Positions 1-7,531 of a stretch of DNA of 12,709 bases are shown here, piece by piece. Each line of letters starts with the position of its first letter. Within the stretch, counting starts at the first letter, position 1. A program made the translations under genes and the position numbers. The notes beneath the pieces were generated by a model that ran no database searches, had not been told where the DNA came from, and worked only from the letters and a program-made list of their open reading frames with translations. Origin of the DNA: Candidatus Pygmaiobacter gallistercoris (GTDB lineage Bacteria; Bacillota; Clostridia; Oscillospirales; Ruminococcaceae); assembly GCA_019113125.1 (NCBI GenBank), contig DXIA01000086.1, positions 1 through 12,709 on the forward strand, written 5' to 3'.

Positions 1-1212
1 GTCGTACAGCAGCACCTCGTTGTTCTCATCGGTGCCGATCTTTGTCTTCGCGGGAACAATCACATACTCTGCATTTTCGAAGATGGGATCGATCTGCTTG
101 AATTCCACCACATTTCCGTACTTGATATAGACCCCACGGCGCTGGGTGCCTTCCTCGTCGGTGACAATGTGGACGGCAGACTGCGGAATACAGACCCCCT
201 CGTACCGGGCAAAGGAGATCTGGGCGGTTTCAACCCGCAGATTGACCGTTTCTGCATTGATGTAGTCACACAGCAGGACGACCTTTGCCTTTCCGCCCTC
301 GGGATCCCTCGTGACCGAAACCACCGTGGCGGGAATCTCGGTCAGGCCGGTGTAATCGAAGTCGACCTCGACCTCCACCTCACCGTTCTCGTTGACAAAG
401 CGGTCCGCATCCGCATCATCGACCAGGCAGTAGAAATACCACTCATAGTCACTGATCAGCTTGCCCGCCGACTGGACCGGTTCGGCCTCGGTGGAATCAA
501 CCAGCTGGCTGAGCGCGGCGGCATCCAGTGCGTCCAACGCCTGCGGGGTGATCGTCTGCTCCAGTCCGTCGGTGTGGGAGGAGTAGTATCCGCCGGGCGA
601 AGGGGCATATAGGTACTCCACCGTACCGGCCGCGGCCGCGGCGGCATCCCGCTCGGCGGTCAGCGCGGCGATCTGGGCGGAATAATCCTGGGTGGTGTCG
701 CCGGTCGCATCCTGCATCCGGTTTGCCGAAAGGGTCAGCGCGTTGCGCACCTCATCGAGGTTGTCGTACCGACCGGTATCCAGCAGCTCGATCAGCCCGA
801 GCAGATTCTGCTGCTGGTTCTTGAGCAGCTGTTCGATATCCGCGCTGCCCGAGAGCTCCTGGGTCTGCGACTCCTCAAGTGTCTTGATCTCCTCGTCCAG
901 CTCATTTTTCTTTTTCCAGCTCTCGGCCTGCGCCTGCCCGGTGAAGATCTCCCCCACCGCGGCGCCCGGAGCGACCCGGCTGCCATCCTCGAGCAGATAG
1001 GTCAGTACTCCGCTGCCGGTATACTCCAGCGTCTGCTCCTGCCGCGCCACAATCCCCTTGGCCGGCACCGCGTCCGCGAGGGTGGAGCTGACCGCCGTCT
1101 CGGTCTCATACCCCCGCATCAGCACCGGCACCAGCTGGGCCGCAATGTAGATCGCGAGAAGGAGCAGTACCACAAAGATTCCGCCCCAATGACGTCTGCT
1201 GCGCTCACGCAT
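1..1212 (-). CDS. HlyD-like membrane fusion / efflux adaptor protein (C-terminus cut by window edge)
   Basis: The frame is open from an ATG at 1212 to base 1: 404 residues and no stop, so the C-terminus is missing. Residues 1-10 are basic ([10 protein letters not shown]) and about 11-32 form one hydrophobic membrane segment, giving an N-in anchor with the rest outside. Residues about 50-92 (AKGIVARQE...[14 protein letters not shown]) look like the first half of a lipoyl-like barrel-sandwich domain. About 98-195 are charged and helical, probably coiled coil. From about 196 a beta-rich part follows, including a conserved-looking [14 protein letters not shown]. This layout fits HlyD-type adaptors; the transport partner is not in the window and the substrate cannot be guessed. 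The start overlaps the end of hfq by 8 nt (ATGCGTGA), suggesting translational coupling. An AGGAG lies 13 nt upstream inside hfq, rather far for a Shine-Dalgarno site. The family call is firm at domain level only. Confidence 0.75.
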   Translation of the reverse strand, partial: MRERSRRHWGGIFVVLLLLAIYIAAQLVPVLMRGYETETAVSSTLADAVPAKGIVARQEQTLEYTGSGVLTYLLEDGSRVAPGAAVGEIFTGQAQAESWKKKNELDEEIKTLEESQTQELSGSADIEQLLKNQQQNLLGLIELLDTGRYDNLDEVRNALTLSANRMQDATGDTTQDYSAQIAALTAERDAAAAAAGTVEYLYAPSPGGYYSSHTDGLEQTITPQALDALDAAALSQLVDSTEAEPVQSAGKLISDYEWYFYCLVDDADADRFVNENGEVEVEVDFDYTGLTEIPATVVSVTRDPEGGKAKVVLLCDYINAETVNLRVETAQISFARYEGVCIPQSAVHIVTDEEGTQRRGVYIKYGNVVEFKQIDPIFENAEYVIVPAKTKIGTDENNEVLLYD

Positions 1213-1444
1213 TGTCGGTATCCGTCTCCTGTACCAGATTGATGTTCTTCGCCGGGGTGATGGTGGAGACCGCGTGTTTGTACACCATGCTCTGCTTGCC
1301 CTCACAGTCGAGCACAATGACAAAGTTGTCAAATCCGTGCACCGTGCCCCGCATCTGGTACCCGCTGAGCAGATAGACGGTCACCGGCACCCGCTCCTTG
1401 CGCAGTGCGTTGAGAAAGGTGTCCTGCAGATTCAGATTCTTCAT
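1205..1444 (-). CDS. hfq: RNA chaperone Hfq
   Basis: Hfq forms an Sm-fold hexameric ring that binds U-rich and A-rich RNA and can pair small RNAs with mRNAs in the cytoplasm. Using the ATG at 1444 the protein has 79 residues, normal for Bacillota. Visible are the N-terminal helix with the LQD segment (6-8), the Sm1 strands (about 19-45, with [18 protein letters not shown]), and the Sm2 signature YKHAVST at 55-61, matching the classic YKHAIST. A second in-frame ATG at 1453 would add MIN, but GGAAAGG at 1454-1460 touches that ATG directly and sits 9 nt before the ATG at 1444, so 1444 is preferred. The gene lies 39 nt after miaA, a classic miaA-hfq pairing, and its TGA overlaps the start of the HlyD-like gene. 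No separate promoter is evident; it is probably transcribed with the upstream repair and tRNA-modification genes. Confidence 0.96.
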   Translation of the reverse strand: MKNLNLQDTFLNALRKERVPVTVYLLSGYQMRGTVHGFDNFVIVLDCEGKQSMVYKHAVSTITPAKNINLVQETDTDNA

Positions 1445-1453
1445 GTTTATCAT

Positions 1454-1460
1454 CCTTTCC
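1454..1460 (-). promoter_or_regulatory. hfq ribosome binding site (GGAAAGG)
   Basis: On the minus strand GGAAAGG ends immediately before the ATG at 1453 and 9 nt before the ATG at 1444. Only the second spacing is workable for a Shine-Dalgarno site, so this element decides the hfq start in favour of MKNLNLQD. Confidence 0.7.
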
Positions 1461-1488
1461 GCCGCGTTGGCGGCACGGGCTGTGCCCG
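1459..1488 (-). other. Two small adjacent hairpins in the miaA-hfq gap
   Basis: Read on the minus strand, CGGGC-ACA-GCCCG (1488-1476) is followed by CCGCC-AACGC-GGCGG (1473-1459). Each has a 5-bp perfect stem. Neither is followed by a run of T, so they are not intrinsic terminators. The second stem overlaps the first two bases of the GGAAAGG ribosome binding site of hfq and could modulate access to it. A function is inferred only from position. Confidence 0.35.
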
Positions 1489-1492
1489 GAAT

Positions 1493-2422
1493 TTACTCTT
1501 TTAAAAAACGCTCCACCAGCGCGTCGGCATCCGGTGCCGCGGCGTCCAGCCAGTGGACCCCCTCCATCCGCCGAAACCAGGTCAGCTGCCGCTTGGCATA
1601 GTTCCGGGTCGCCTGCTTGAGCTTGTCCACACAGGCCGCAAGGGAGGCTGCCCCCTCAAAATAAGGGAAGAATTCCTTGTATCCAATCGCCTGCGCCGCC
1701 GTTTGCCAGCTGTCCCGGTGCAGATAGACCTGCCGCGCTTCGTCGAGCACCCCCAGCTCCAGCATCCGGTTGATCCGCAGCCCGATCCGGCGGTAGAGCT
1801 CCTGCCGGTCGGGACAGTTCAGCCCGAGCAGCAGCGGGTTGTAGGGCGGCTGCTCCGCCCGCGACTGCGCCCGCTGACTCGAGATGGTGCGGCCGGTCTT
1901 CTCGTAGAGCTCGAGCGCCCGCAGCACCCGCTTGCGGTTGTGGGGGTGGATCGCCGCGGCCGCCTCGGGGTCGAGCGCTGCGAGCCGCCGGTGCATCTCC
2001 TCTTCTCCGAGCTCCTCCGCCTGCTCTGCCAGCTGGGCGCGGACCGCGTCGTCCGCCGGCTCGTCGAGAAAGCGGATCCCCTCAAGGAGGGAGGAGATGT
2101 AAAGCCCGGTACCGCCGGCGACAATCGGCAGCGCGTTTCGGCCGGCAATCTGTCGGATCGTCTCGCCCGCCAGCTCAACGAACTGGGCCACGCTGAACCG
2201 CTGCGCCGGGTCACAGATATCGATGAGGTGGTGCGGTGCAGCGCGCTGTTCCTCTGCTGTCGCCTTCGCAGTGCCGATGTCGAGACCGCGGTAGATCTGC
2301 ATCGAATCAGCCGAGAGGACCTCCCCGCCGAACCTGCGGGCGAGGTGGATCGCAAGGTCGGTCTTGCCGGTGGCGGTCGGCCCGAGCACCACAATCAGTT
2401 TTTGCTTATTCCCTGCGGCCAA
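1493..2422 (-). CDS. miaA: tRNA dimethylallyltransferase MiaA
   Basis: MiaA transfers the dimethylallyl group of DMAPP to N6 of A37 in tRNAs that read UNN codons, giving i6A37, the substrate of MiaB encoded upstream in the same cluster. The protein has 309 residues, full length for the family. Seen in order: P-loop GPTATGKT (14-21), DSMQIYRGLDIGTAK (about 39-53), GGTGLY (about 103-108), NRKRVLRALELYEKTG, QAIGYKE, and the C-terminal ATRNYAKRQLTWFRR. The start is TTG at 2422: in this frame the nearest upstream stop allows no other start codon before it, and later candidates would cut into the P-loop. AAGGAG at 2436-2441 lies 13 nt upstream, a long spacing. The start overlaps the 3' end of mutL by 17 nt, so translation is probably coupled. 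That matters because mutL is frameshifted; however, the frame that terminates next to miaA is the correct downstream mutL frame. Confidence 0.97.
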   Translation of the reverse strand: MAAGNKQKLIVVLGPTATGKTDLAIHLARRFGGEVLSADSMQIYRGLDIGTAKATAEEQRAAPHHLIDICDPAQRFSVAQFVELAGETIRQIAGRNALPIVAGGTGLYISSLLEGIRFLDEPADDAVRAQLAEQAEELGEEEMHRRLAALDPEAAAAIHPHNRKRVLRALELYEKTGRTISSQRAQSRAEQPPYNPLLLGLNCPDRQELYRRIGLRINRMLELGVLDEARQVYLHRDSWQTAAQAIGYKEFFPYFEGAASLAACVDKLKQATRNYAKRQLTWFRRMEGVHWLDAAAPDADALVERFLKE

Positions 2423-4302
2423 ACTGCTTTTCCAGCTCCTTCTGTGATAGTCTGATCAGCACCGGCCGCCCGTGCGGGCAGAAGGGGGGGATCTCTCCGT
2501 TCAAAATCTGACCCGCCAGCGCGAGCAGGCTCTCGGCCGGGTCCCTGTCCCCCGCCTTGATCGCCGCGCGGCAGGCGATCGAGTGCAGCAGCCAGTCGGT
2601 CTTCTCATTCAGGGTGTCCCGGCTGCCGGTGGCGAGCCGGGCGGCGATCTCCTCGATGAGCAGCGAAACATTCTCGGGCGGCAGCTCGGTGGGCACCGAG
2701 CGGACCAGCACGCTGAGACCACCGAAGTCCTCGACCTCAAATCCCGCGCCCGAGAGCAGCTCCTGCCCTGCGAGCAGCGCGTTCTTCTCCGCAGCAGACA
2801 GATTGACGCTGACCGGCTCGAGCAGCAGCTGTCCGTCCCGCGTCCCATAGCCCGCGCGCAGTTTTTCGTAGAGGATTCGCTCATGGGCGGCGTGCTTGTC
2901 GATCAGCACCAGCTCGTCCCCACACTCGGTAATGATATAGGTGGCAAACGCCTCCCCGATATAGTTTACCTCTTTTTTGCCCCGCTGTGGCTCGCTTTGT
3001 GTCGATTGCGGGGGCAGCGGCGGCGCATCCTCCTGTTTTGCCGCTGTAAACTCCTCCTCCGGCATCTTCTCGACCTCGAGCGAAACCGCGTTTCGCTTGG
3101 TCTGATACTCCACCGAGGAGGTCTGCCGCAGCAATCCGTCAAAGGCGGATGGTGCGGGCCGAATCAGCGGCTGCGGGGTTGCCGGTTCCGGCTGTGAAAT
3201 TCTGATCTGTACCGGTGTAAAGGTGAAAGTCTTTTCAGTTTGTCTCGGTTTTTCCTGGGGTGCCGGATCCGGCGCAGGCCGGGCAGCCGAGAGATCCAGC
3301 TGCTTTTGGGGGGTATCCGTGCCGGTCACCTTGCCCCGGACCGCCCTGTAGACCAGATCAAAGATCTCCCCGGCATTGGCAAACCGCACCTCGGTCTTGG
3401 CCGGATGGACATTGACGTCCACCCGATCGGGCGGCATCAAAATATTCAGCACACAGCCGGGGAATTTGCCCTGCATCATCACCCCTTTGTAGGCGGTCTC
3501 GAGCGCCGCCATCAGGGTGCGATCCTGCACGCACCGCCCGTTGATGAAGAAGAACTGCATCGACCGGCTCGCCCGACAGGCAATGGGGGCGCTGACATAT
3601 CCCTCCACACCGAGGGCGCCCTGCTCATAGAAGATCGGCAGCAGATTTTTGGAAAAATCCCGCGCCAGCACGGCATAAATCGCACTCATCAACTCTCCGT
3701 CCCCGGGAGTCTGAAACTGCTCCTTTCCCTCCCGAACAAACCGGAACGCGATTTCGGGGTGGGCCAACGCCTGCCGCAGCACCACATCTGCGACGTAGTT
3801 GCCCTCGCTCGCATCTTTTTTGAGGAACTTCATCCGGGCCGGAACGTTATAAAAGAGGTCCCGCACCGTGACGGTGGTTCCCACCGGGCGGGCAGCCGCC
3901 TCGGCCGAGATCTCCTCCCCTCCCTCCTGCCGGTAGAGACAGGCGTACTCATCCGCCTCGGTCCGGGTCAGCAGTTCCACCCGGGAGACAGCCGAGATGC
4001 TGGCCAGCGCCTCCGCGAAAACCGAGGGTCTGGATCGAATTGAGATCCTCCTCGGCGGCGATCTTGCTGGTCGCGTGCCGGATGAAGGCGGTCGAGATAT
4101 ACTCCGCCTCGATGCCGCTGCCGTTGTCGCTGACAACGATGCTCTCCACCCCGCCGCGGGTGATCTCGACGGTGATGGCGGTGCTGCCGGCGTCGATCGC
4201 GTTCTCCACCAGCTCCTTCACCACCGAAGAGGGGCGCTCCACCACCTCCCCCGCGGCGATCAGCTCCGCAGTGTGCTTGTCCAGTACATGAATTACCGCC
4301 AT
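2406..4302 (-). pseudogene. mutL: DNA mismatch repair protein MutL, disrupted by an apparent 2-nt deletion
   Basis: MutL links MutS mismatch recognition to strand excision. In lineages without MutH it carries the nicking endonuclease itself. The N-terminal frame (4302 to about 4012) has the GHKL ATPase motifs [20 protein letters not shown] and DNGSGI, then reaches LGFRG and goes out of frame, stopping at 3949 after about 117 residues. The next frame resumes exactly at EALASISAV (from 4013) and continues for 535 residues to TAA at 2406. Joined, they give about 632 residues, normal length. The C-terminal half keeps the endonuclease motif DKHAAHE-RILY-E (family DQHA(X)2E(X)4E), a QLLLEP beta-clamp-type motif, an ACR segment and CPHGRP, all typical of endonuclease MutL. 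The start ATG at 4302 has AGGTGA 5 nt upstream; a GTG at 4311 lies inside that site and is less likely. The break may be a sequencing error or a true mutator mutation. Confidence 0.9.
4009..4014 (-). other. Frameshift point in mutL (ATP-lid motif GFRGEAL)
   Basis: The minus strand reads CGC GGA GGC GCT GGC, giving FRGGAG. The family consensus FRGEALASI needs CGC GGA GAG GCG CTG. Two bases are missing, consistent with contraction of a short GAGA run to GA. Either +1 recoding route (skipping a base after TTT or after GGA) would leave the conserved FRGEAL motif one residue short, so programmed frameshifting is less likely than a deletion or an assembly error. Confidence 0.85.
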
Positions 4303-4307
4303 GGCGG

Positions 4308-4313
4308 TCACCT
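4308..4313 (-). promoter_or_regulatory. mutL ribosome binding site (AGGTGA)
   Basis: AGGTGA on the minus strand lies 5 nt before the ATG at 4302 and contains the alternative GTG start at 4311. It supports the ATG, which also gives the family-typical N-terminus [24 protein letters not shown]. Confidence 0.6.
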
Positions 4314-4360
4314 GCCTTTTTTGCGGCCCAGAGGCGGACCGCCTTGTTGTTTGCCCCCGC

Positions 4361-6961
4361 TCAGGGGAGCTGCTGCTTGATCTCGTAGAGAATGTTCAGC
4401 GCCTCGAGTGGGGTCAGCGCCTCAACGTCGATCGCCCGCAGCCGGGTCATGACCGCCGGGGGAACCTTTTCCTCCTCAAACCGCTCGTAGTTGGAAAAAT
4501 CCAGCTGCATGACCGGGTTCGGGGTGGTGGTGCTGCTCTCGAGCACCTTGAGCACCTCCTTTGCCCGCTCGATCACCTCGTCGGGCAGCCCGGCGAGCTT
4601 TGCGACCTGGATGCCGTAGCTGTCGTCCGCCGGCCCGCGCAGAATCCGGCGCAGGAAGGTGATCTCATCTCCACGTTTTTTGACCGCGATGTTGTAGTTC
4701 TTGACCCCGTCGATCGCGTTCTCGAGGTCGGTCAGCTCATGGTAGTGGGTCGCAAACAGTGTCTTGCAGCCAAGTCCGGCCGACTTCGAGGCCATGTGCT
4801 CCACCACCGCGCGGGCGATGCTCATTCCGTCGAAGGTCGAGGTGCCCCGCCCGATCTCGTCCAGCACGACCAGGCTCTTCGGGGTCGCGTTTTTCAGGAT
4901 CTCGGCCACCTCGGTCATCTCGACCATGAAGGTGGATTTGCCCGCCGCGAGGTCGTCCGACGCGCCGACCCGGGTGAAGATGCTGTCGACAATGCCCACC
5001 TGCGCCGCCTTTGCCGGCACGAAACTGCCGATCTGGGCCATCAGGCAGATCAGTGCGTTCTGCCGCATGTAGGTGCTCTTGCCCGCCATATTCGGGCCGG
5101 TGATGATCAGCATCCGGTTCTCGTCGCAGTCGAGCTTGGTGTCGTTCGGGACAAAGAGCCCGCTGCTCATCCGCTCCACCACCGGGTGACGTCCCTCGGT
5201 GATGATCAGCTCGTCCCCGTCGTCGACCACCGGTCGGGTATAGCCGTTCTTGACCGCCGTCTCGGCGAAACTCGCCAGAACGTCCAGCTTTGCCAGCGAT
5301 GCCGCGGTGGTCTGTACCCGGGTCAGCTGCTCCGCCACCTGGCCGAGCAGCCCGTCAAAGAGCTCCCGCTCGAGCACCACCAGCCGCTCGCTCGCGCCAA
5401 GAATTTTATTCTCGAGCTGTTTGAGCTCATCGGTGATGTACCGCTCGGCATTGGCCAGCGTCTGCTTGCGGACGAAGTTCTCGGGGATCGGGGTGGTCAC
5501 CGACCGGGAGACCTCAATGTAGTAGCCAAAGACCCGGTTATAGCCGATCTTCAGCTTGGGGATGCCGGTCTCCTGCCGCAGCTTGGTCTCAAGATCGGTC
5601 AGATAGCCCTTGCCACCGCTCATGATCTCACGCAGCTCGTCCACCTCGGGATTGTACCCCTTGCGGATGACCTTGCCATCCTTGAGGCTCGCCGGGGCCT
5701 CGGGATCCACCGCCGACTCGATCAGCTCCCTTATATCCTGCAGCGGGTCGATGCCCGCCAGAATTCCCCGCAGCGCGGTCGATTCGCAGTCACCGAGCAG
5801 CCGGATCAGCTCAGGCAGCTGAGCGCAGGTGGAGGCCATTGAGAGCAGCTCCCGCGGGTTGGCCGAGCCGTAGATCACCCGGGTCATCAGCCGCTCGAGG
5901 TCGAACACCCGCGACAGCTGTTCCCGCAGATCGGTCCGCAGCACGTTTTTGCGCTGCAGCTCCTCGGTGCCGTCCAGCCGCTCATTGATCGCGAATTTGT
6001 CGAGCAGCGGCTGCTCGATCCAGCTGCGGATCAGCCGTTTTCCCATCGCGGTCTCGGTCTTGTCCAGCACCCAGAGCAGCGTCCCTTTCTTCTCCCGGCC
6101 CCGCATCGTCTCGACGAGCTCGAGGTTGGCCCGGGTGATCGGCGAGAGCTGCATATACTGGCTGCCGGAGTAGAGATCCACCGTTTTGAGCCGCTCGATC
6201 CCCCTCTTCTGGGTCTGCTCGAGATAAGCCAGCAGCGCTGCGAGGCTGTAAAAGATCACGCTGTCCCGGGCGATCTTGGTCGTGCGCTCATACTCCGGAC
6301 CAAACTGCTTGACGATCCGCTCGAGCGAGGCGGCAGCGTCATAGTCCTCCTCGCTCAGCAGCTCGACCGAGCAGGTCAGATGATCCTTGATGTAGTCGGT
6401 GATGCCCTTGTGTTTCAGGATCTCACTGTTGAAGAGCAGCTCGCTGGGCAGAAAGCGGCACAGCTCCCCGATCACCCCGCTGTCGGGCTCCCCCTCGGTC
6501 AGCTGGGTCGCATGGCAGACGCCGGTCGAGATGTCGGCAAAGCAGATGCCGATCTCCCCGCCCCGCAGATAGACCGACCCGATGTAGTTGTTCTTCGCGT
6601 CGTCCAGCATGCTGCTCTCGATCACGGTGCCGGGGGTGATGACCCGGACGATGTCCCGCCGGACCAGCCCCTTCGCCTTTGCCGGATCCTCCACCTGTTC
6701 ACAGATCGCGACCTTGTAACCCTTCGCGATCAGCCGCGCGATATACCCCTCACAGGAGTGATAGGGCACCCCGCACATCGGGGCGCGCTCCTCCTGCCCG
6801 CAGTCCCTGCCGGTCAGGGTGAGCTCCAGCTCCTTCGAGGCGATGAGCGCATCGTCATAGAACATCTCATAGAAGTCGCCCAGCCGGAAGAAGAGGATGG
6901 TATCCTTGTACTTCTCCTTGATCTCAAAATACTGCCGCATCATCGGCGAAAGTTCTGCCAA
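4361..6961 (-). CDS. mutS: DNA mismatch repair protein MutS
   Basis: MutS dimers recognise mispaired bases and small loops, then recruit MutL. From TTG at 6961 the protein has 866 residues, close to the 858 of B. subtilis MutS. Seen in order: the mismatch-contact motif F-Y-E in GDFYEMF (30-32), MCGVPYHS, connector, lever and clamp regions, then the ATPase with Walker [10 protein letters not shown] (622-630), the STFMVEM segment (about 676-682), Walker B LVVLDE (697-702) with GRGTST, and THYHEL (738-743). QLDF at 819-822 resembles a beta-clamp-binding motif. The frame stays open further upstream to an ATG at 7045, but that extension (MRRRAAARSS...) is translated from a terminator-like hairpin and is not credible. 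Family N-termini of the type MAELSPMM fit the TTG. GGGTGG lies 8 nt before it, and GTG codons at 6970 and 6973 remain alternatives. mutL follows after 58 nt. Confidence 0.97.
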   Translation of the reverse strand: MAELSPMMRQYFEIKEKYKDTILFFRLGDFYEMFYDDALIASKELELTLTGRDCGQEERAPMCGVPYHSCEGYIARLIAKGYKVAICEQVEDPAKAKGLVRRDIVRVITPGTVIESSMLDDAKNNYIGSVYLRGGEIGICFADISTGVCHATQLTEGEPDSGVIGELCRFLPSELLFNSEILKHKGITDYIKDHLTCSVELLSEEDYDAAASLERIVKQFGPEYERTTKIARDSVIFYSLAALLAYLEQTQKRGIERLKTVDLYSGSQYMQLSPITRANLELVETMRGREKKGTLLWVLDKTETAMGKRLIRSWIEQPLLDKFAINERLDGTEELQRKNVLRTDLREQLSRVFDLERLMTRVIYGSANPRELLSMASTCAQLPELIRLLGDCESTALRGILAGIDPLQDIRELIESAVDPEAPASLKDGKVIRKGYNPEVDELREIMSGGKGYLTDLETKLRQETGIPKLKIGYNRVFGYYIEVSRSVTTPIPENFVRKQTLANAERYITDELKQLENKILGASERLVVLERELFDGLLGQVAEQLTRVQTTAASLAKLDVLASFAETAVKNGYTRPVVDDGDELIITEGRHPVVERMSSGLFVPNDTKLDCDENRMLIITGPNMAGKSTYMRQNALICLMAQIGSFVPAKAAQVGIVDSIFTRVGASDDLAAGKSTFMVEMTEVAEILKNATPKSLVVLDEIGRGTSTFDGMSIARAVVEHMASKSAGLGCKTLFATHYHELTDLENAIDGVKNYNIAVKKRGDEITFLRRILRGPADDSYGIQVAKLAGLPDEVIERAKEVLKVLESSTTTPNPVMQLDFSNYERFEEEKVPPAVMTRLRAIDVEALTPLEALNILYEIKQQLP

Positions 6962-6975
6962 ACCCTGCACCACCC

Positions 6976-6994
6976 AAAACGCCCTACCAGGGCG
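6976..6994 (-). terminator. Terminator-like hairpin in the mutS leader
   Basis: On the minus strand CGCCCT-GGT-AGGGCG (6994-6980), a perfect 6-bp stem with a 3-nt loop, is followed directly by TTTT (6979-6976). It ends 14 nt before the mutS TTG, so it would act as a leader attenuator or translational element rather than an end-of-operon terminator. Its upstream arm shares bases with an alternative helix described for 6991-7013. The stem is short and the T-run minimal, so function is uncertain. Confidence 0.4.
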
Positions 6995-6999
6995 CAAAT

Positions 7000-7045
7000 T
7001 TTGAAAATGCGCCGCAGACGACCTCGCGGCCGCCCTGCGGCGCAT
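7000..7045 (-). terminator. Intrinsic-terminator-like hairpin after the ymcA-like gene
   Basis: On the minus strand ATGCGCCGCAG (7045-7035) pairs perfectly over 11 bp with CTGCGGCGCAT (7017-7007), leaving a 17-nt loop, and is followed by T-rich TTTTCAAAATTT. It begins 27 nt after the TGA of the ymcA-like gene. The strong GC stem and following T-run fit a Rho-independent terminator. Because no promoter is visible between it and mutS, partial readthrough or regulated attenuation is more plausible than full termination. Confidence 0.6.
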
Positions 7046-7071
7046 CAGATCTTGTTTTCAGAAACGGCCGA

Positions 7072-7476
7072 TCAATGGCAGCCGCTGCAGCCCGAGCAAT
7101 CCCCGCCGCAGGAGGAGGGTTCCTCCACCGTCATCGGGTCGCCGCCGTTGACCGCGGTCACCAGAATCGCGTTGATGTACTGCATCAGGTGATCCATCTC
7201 GTTCTTGGCGTCATTGTAGGCTTGCATGCTCTCGTTGTCCATGATCTCGCCGTAGATCTTGCGGATCTTCTCGTTGAGCTCGGTGATCCGGTTTGCGTCC
7301 TTCTCCTGCTTGCTGACCTCGTTGTTGAGATCGATCCGGGCAAGATTGAACTCCCCAATCTGCTGCTGCAGCTCCTCATCGGCGTCGTTGAGCCGGCGGG
7401 CGTTCTCCAGCACGAGATAGCGCTGATCCTTCTGCAGCTCCAGCGCGAGATTGCGAACCTGATCGATGATATCCAT
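7072..7476 (-). CDS. ymcA: YlbF/YmcA-family protein (RicA-like) with C-terminal cysteine cluster
   Basis: This 134-residue, mostly helical protein resembles the YlbF/YmcA family. In B. subtilis YmcA (RicA) works with YlbF and YaaT in a cytoplasmic complex that carries 4Fe-4S clusters and directs RNase Y mRNA processing, influencing competence, sporulation and biofilm formation. Residues about 1-108 are amphipathic helices rich in E, K, Q and N (DIIDQVRNLALELQKD, then a long central helix, then NESMQAYNDAKNEMDHLMQYIN). The tail has four cysteines at 123, 127, 130 and 133 (CGGDCSGCSGCH), a likely metal or Fe-S ligand set. Position after miaB and before mutS matches ymcA of B. subtilis, where cotE intervenes before mutS. 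The ATG at 7476 has AAGGAG 6 nt upstream. It lies 55 nt after miaB and is probably cotranscribed with it. The family is likely; the specific YmcA assignment rests mainly on gene order. Confidence 0.8.
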   Translation of the reverse strand: MDIIDQVRNLALELQKDQRYLVLENARRLNDADEELQQQIGEFNLARIDLNNEVSKQEKDANRITELNEKIRKIYGEIMDNESMQAYNDAKNEMDHLMQYINAILVTAVNGGDPMTVEEPSSCGGDCSGCSGCH

Positions 7477-7531
7477 AAAAAGCTCCTTCTTGCCGGCACT
7501 CTATCGGCATAATTTTAGTTTTGTTGTGTAG

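Noticed and set aside
169..612. Plus- and minus-strand open frames in the first kilobase
   Set aside because: They are out-of-frame shadows of the HlyD-like gene, which has no short frame of its own there because it runs off the left edge without a stop.
4009..4020. Programmed +1 ribosomal frameshift in mutL
   Set aside because: A +1 shift at TTTC or after GGA would join the frames but leave the invariant FRGEAL motif one residue short, and I see no stimulatory element. A 2-nt deletion explains the data better.
4333..4343. Palindrome GGCGG-T-CCGCC between mutS and mutL
   Set aside because: A one-base loop is not possible and the usable stem is 3-4 bp, with no following T-run. It is most likely a chance GC-rich palindrome.
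4301..5842. 513-codon open frame on the plus strand
   Set aside because: It is antisense to mutS, with the same codon-shadow composition and no ribosome binding site or motif to support it.
7477..7531. Possible internal promoter in the AT-richer miaB-ymcA gap
   Set aside because: A TAAAAT-like box is present, but no -35 box sits at a suitable distance. The AT richness and ribosome binding site are enough to explain the gap.
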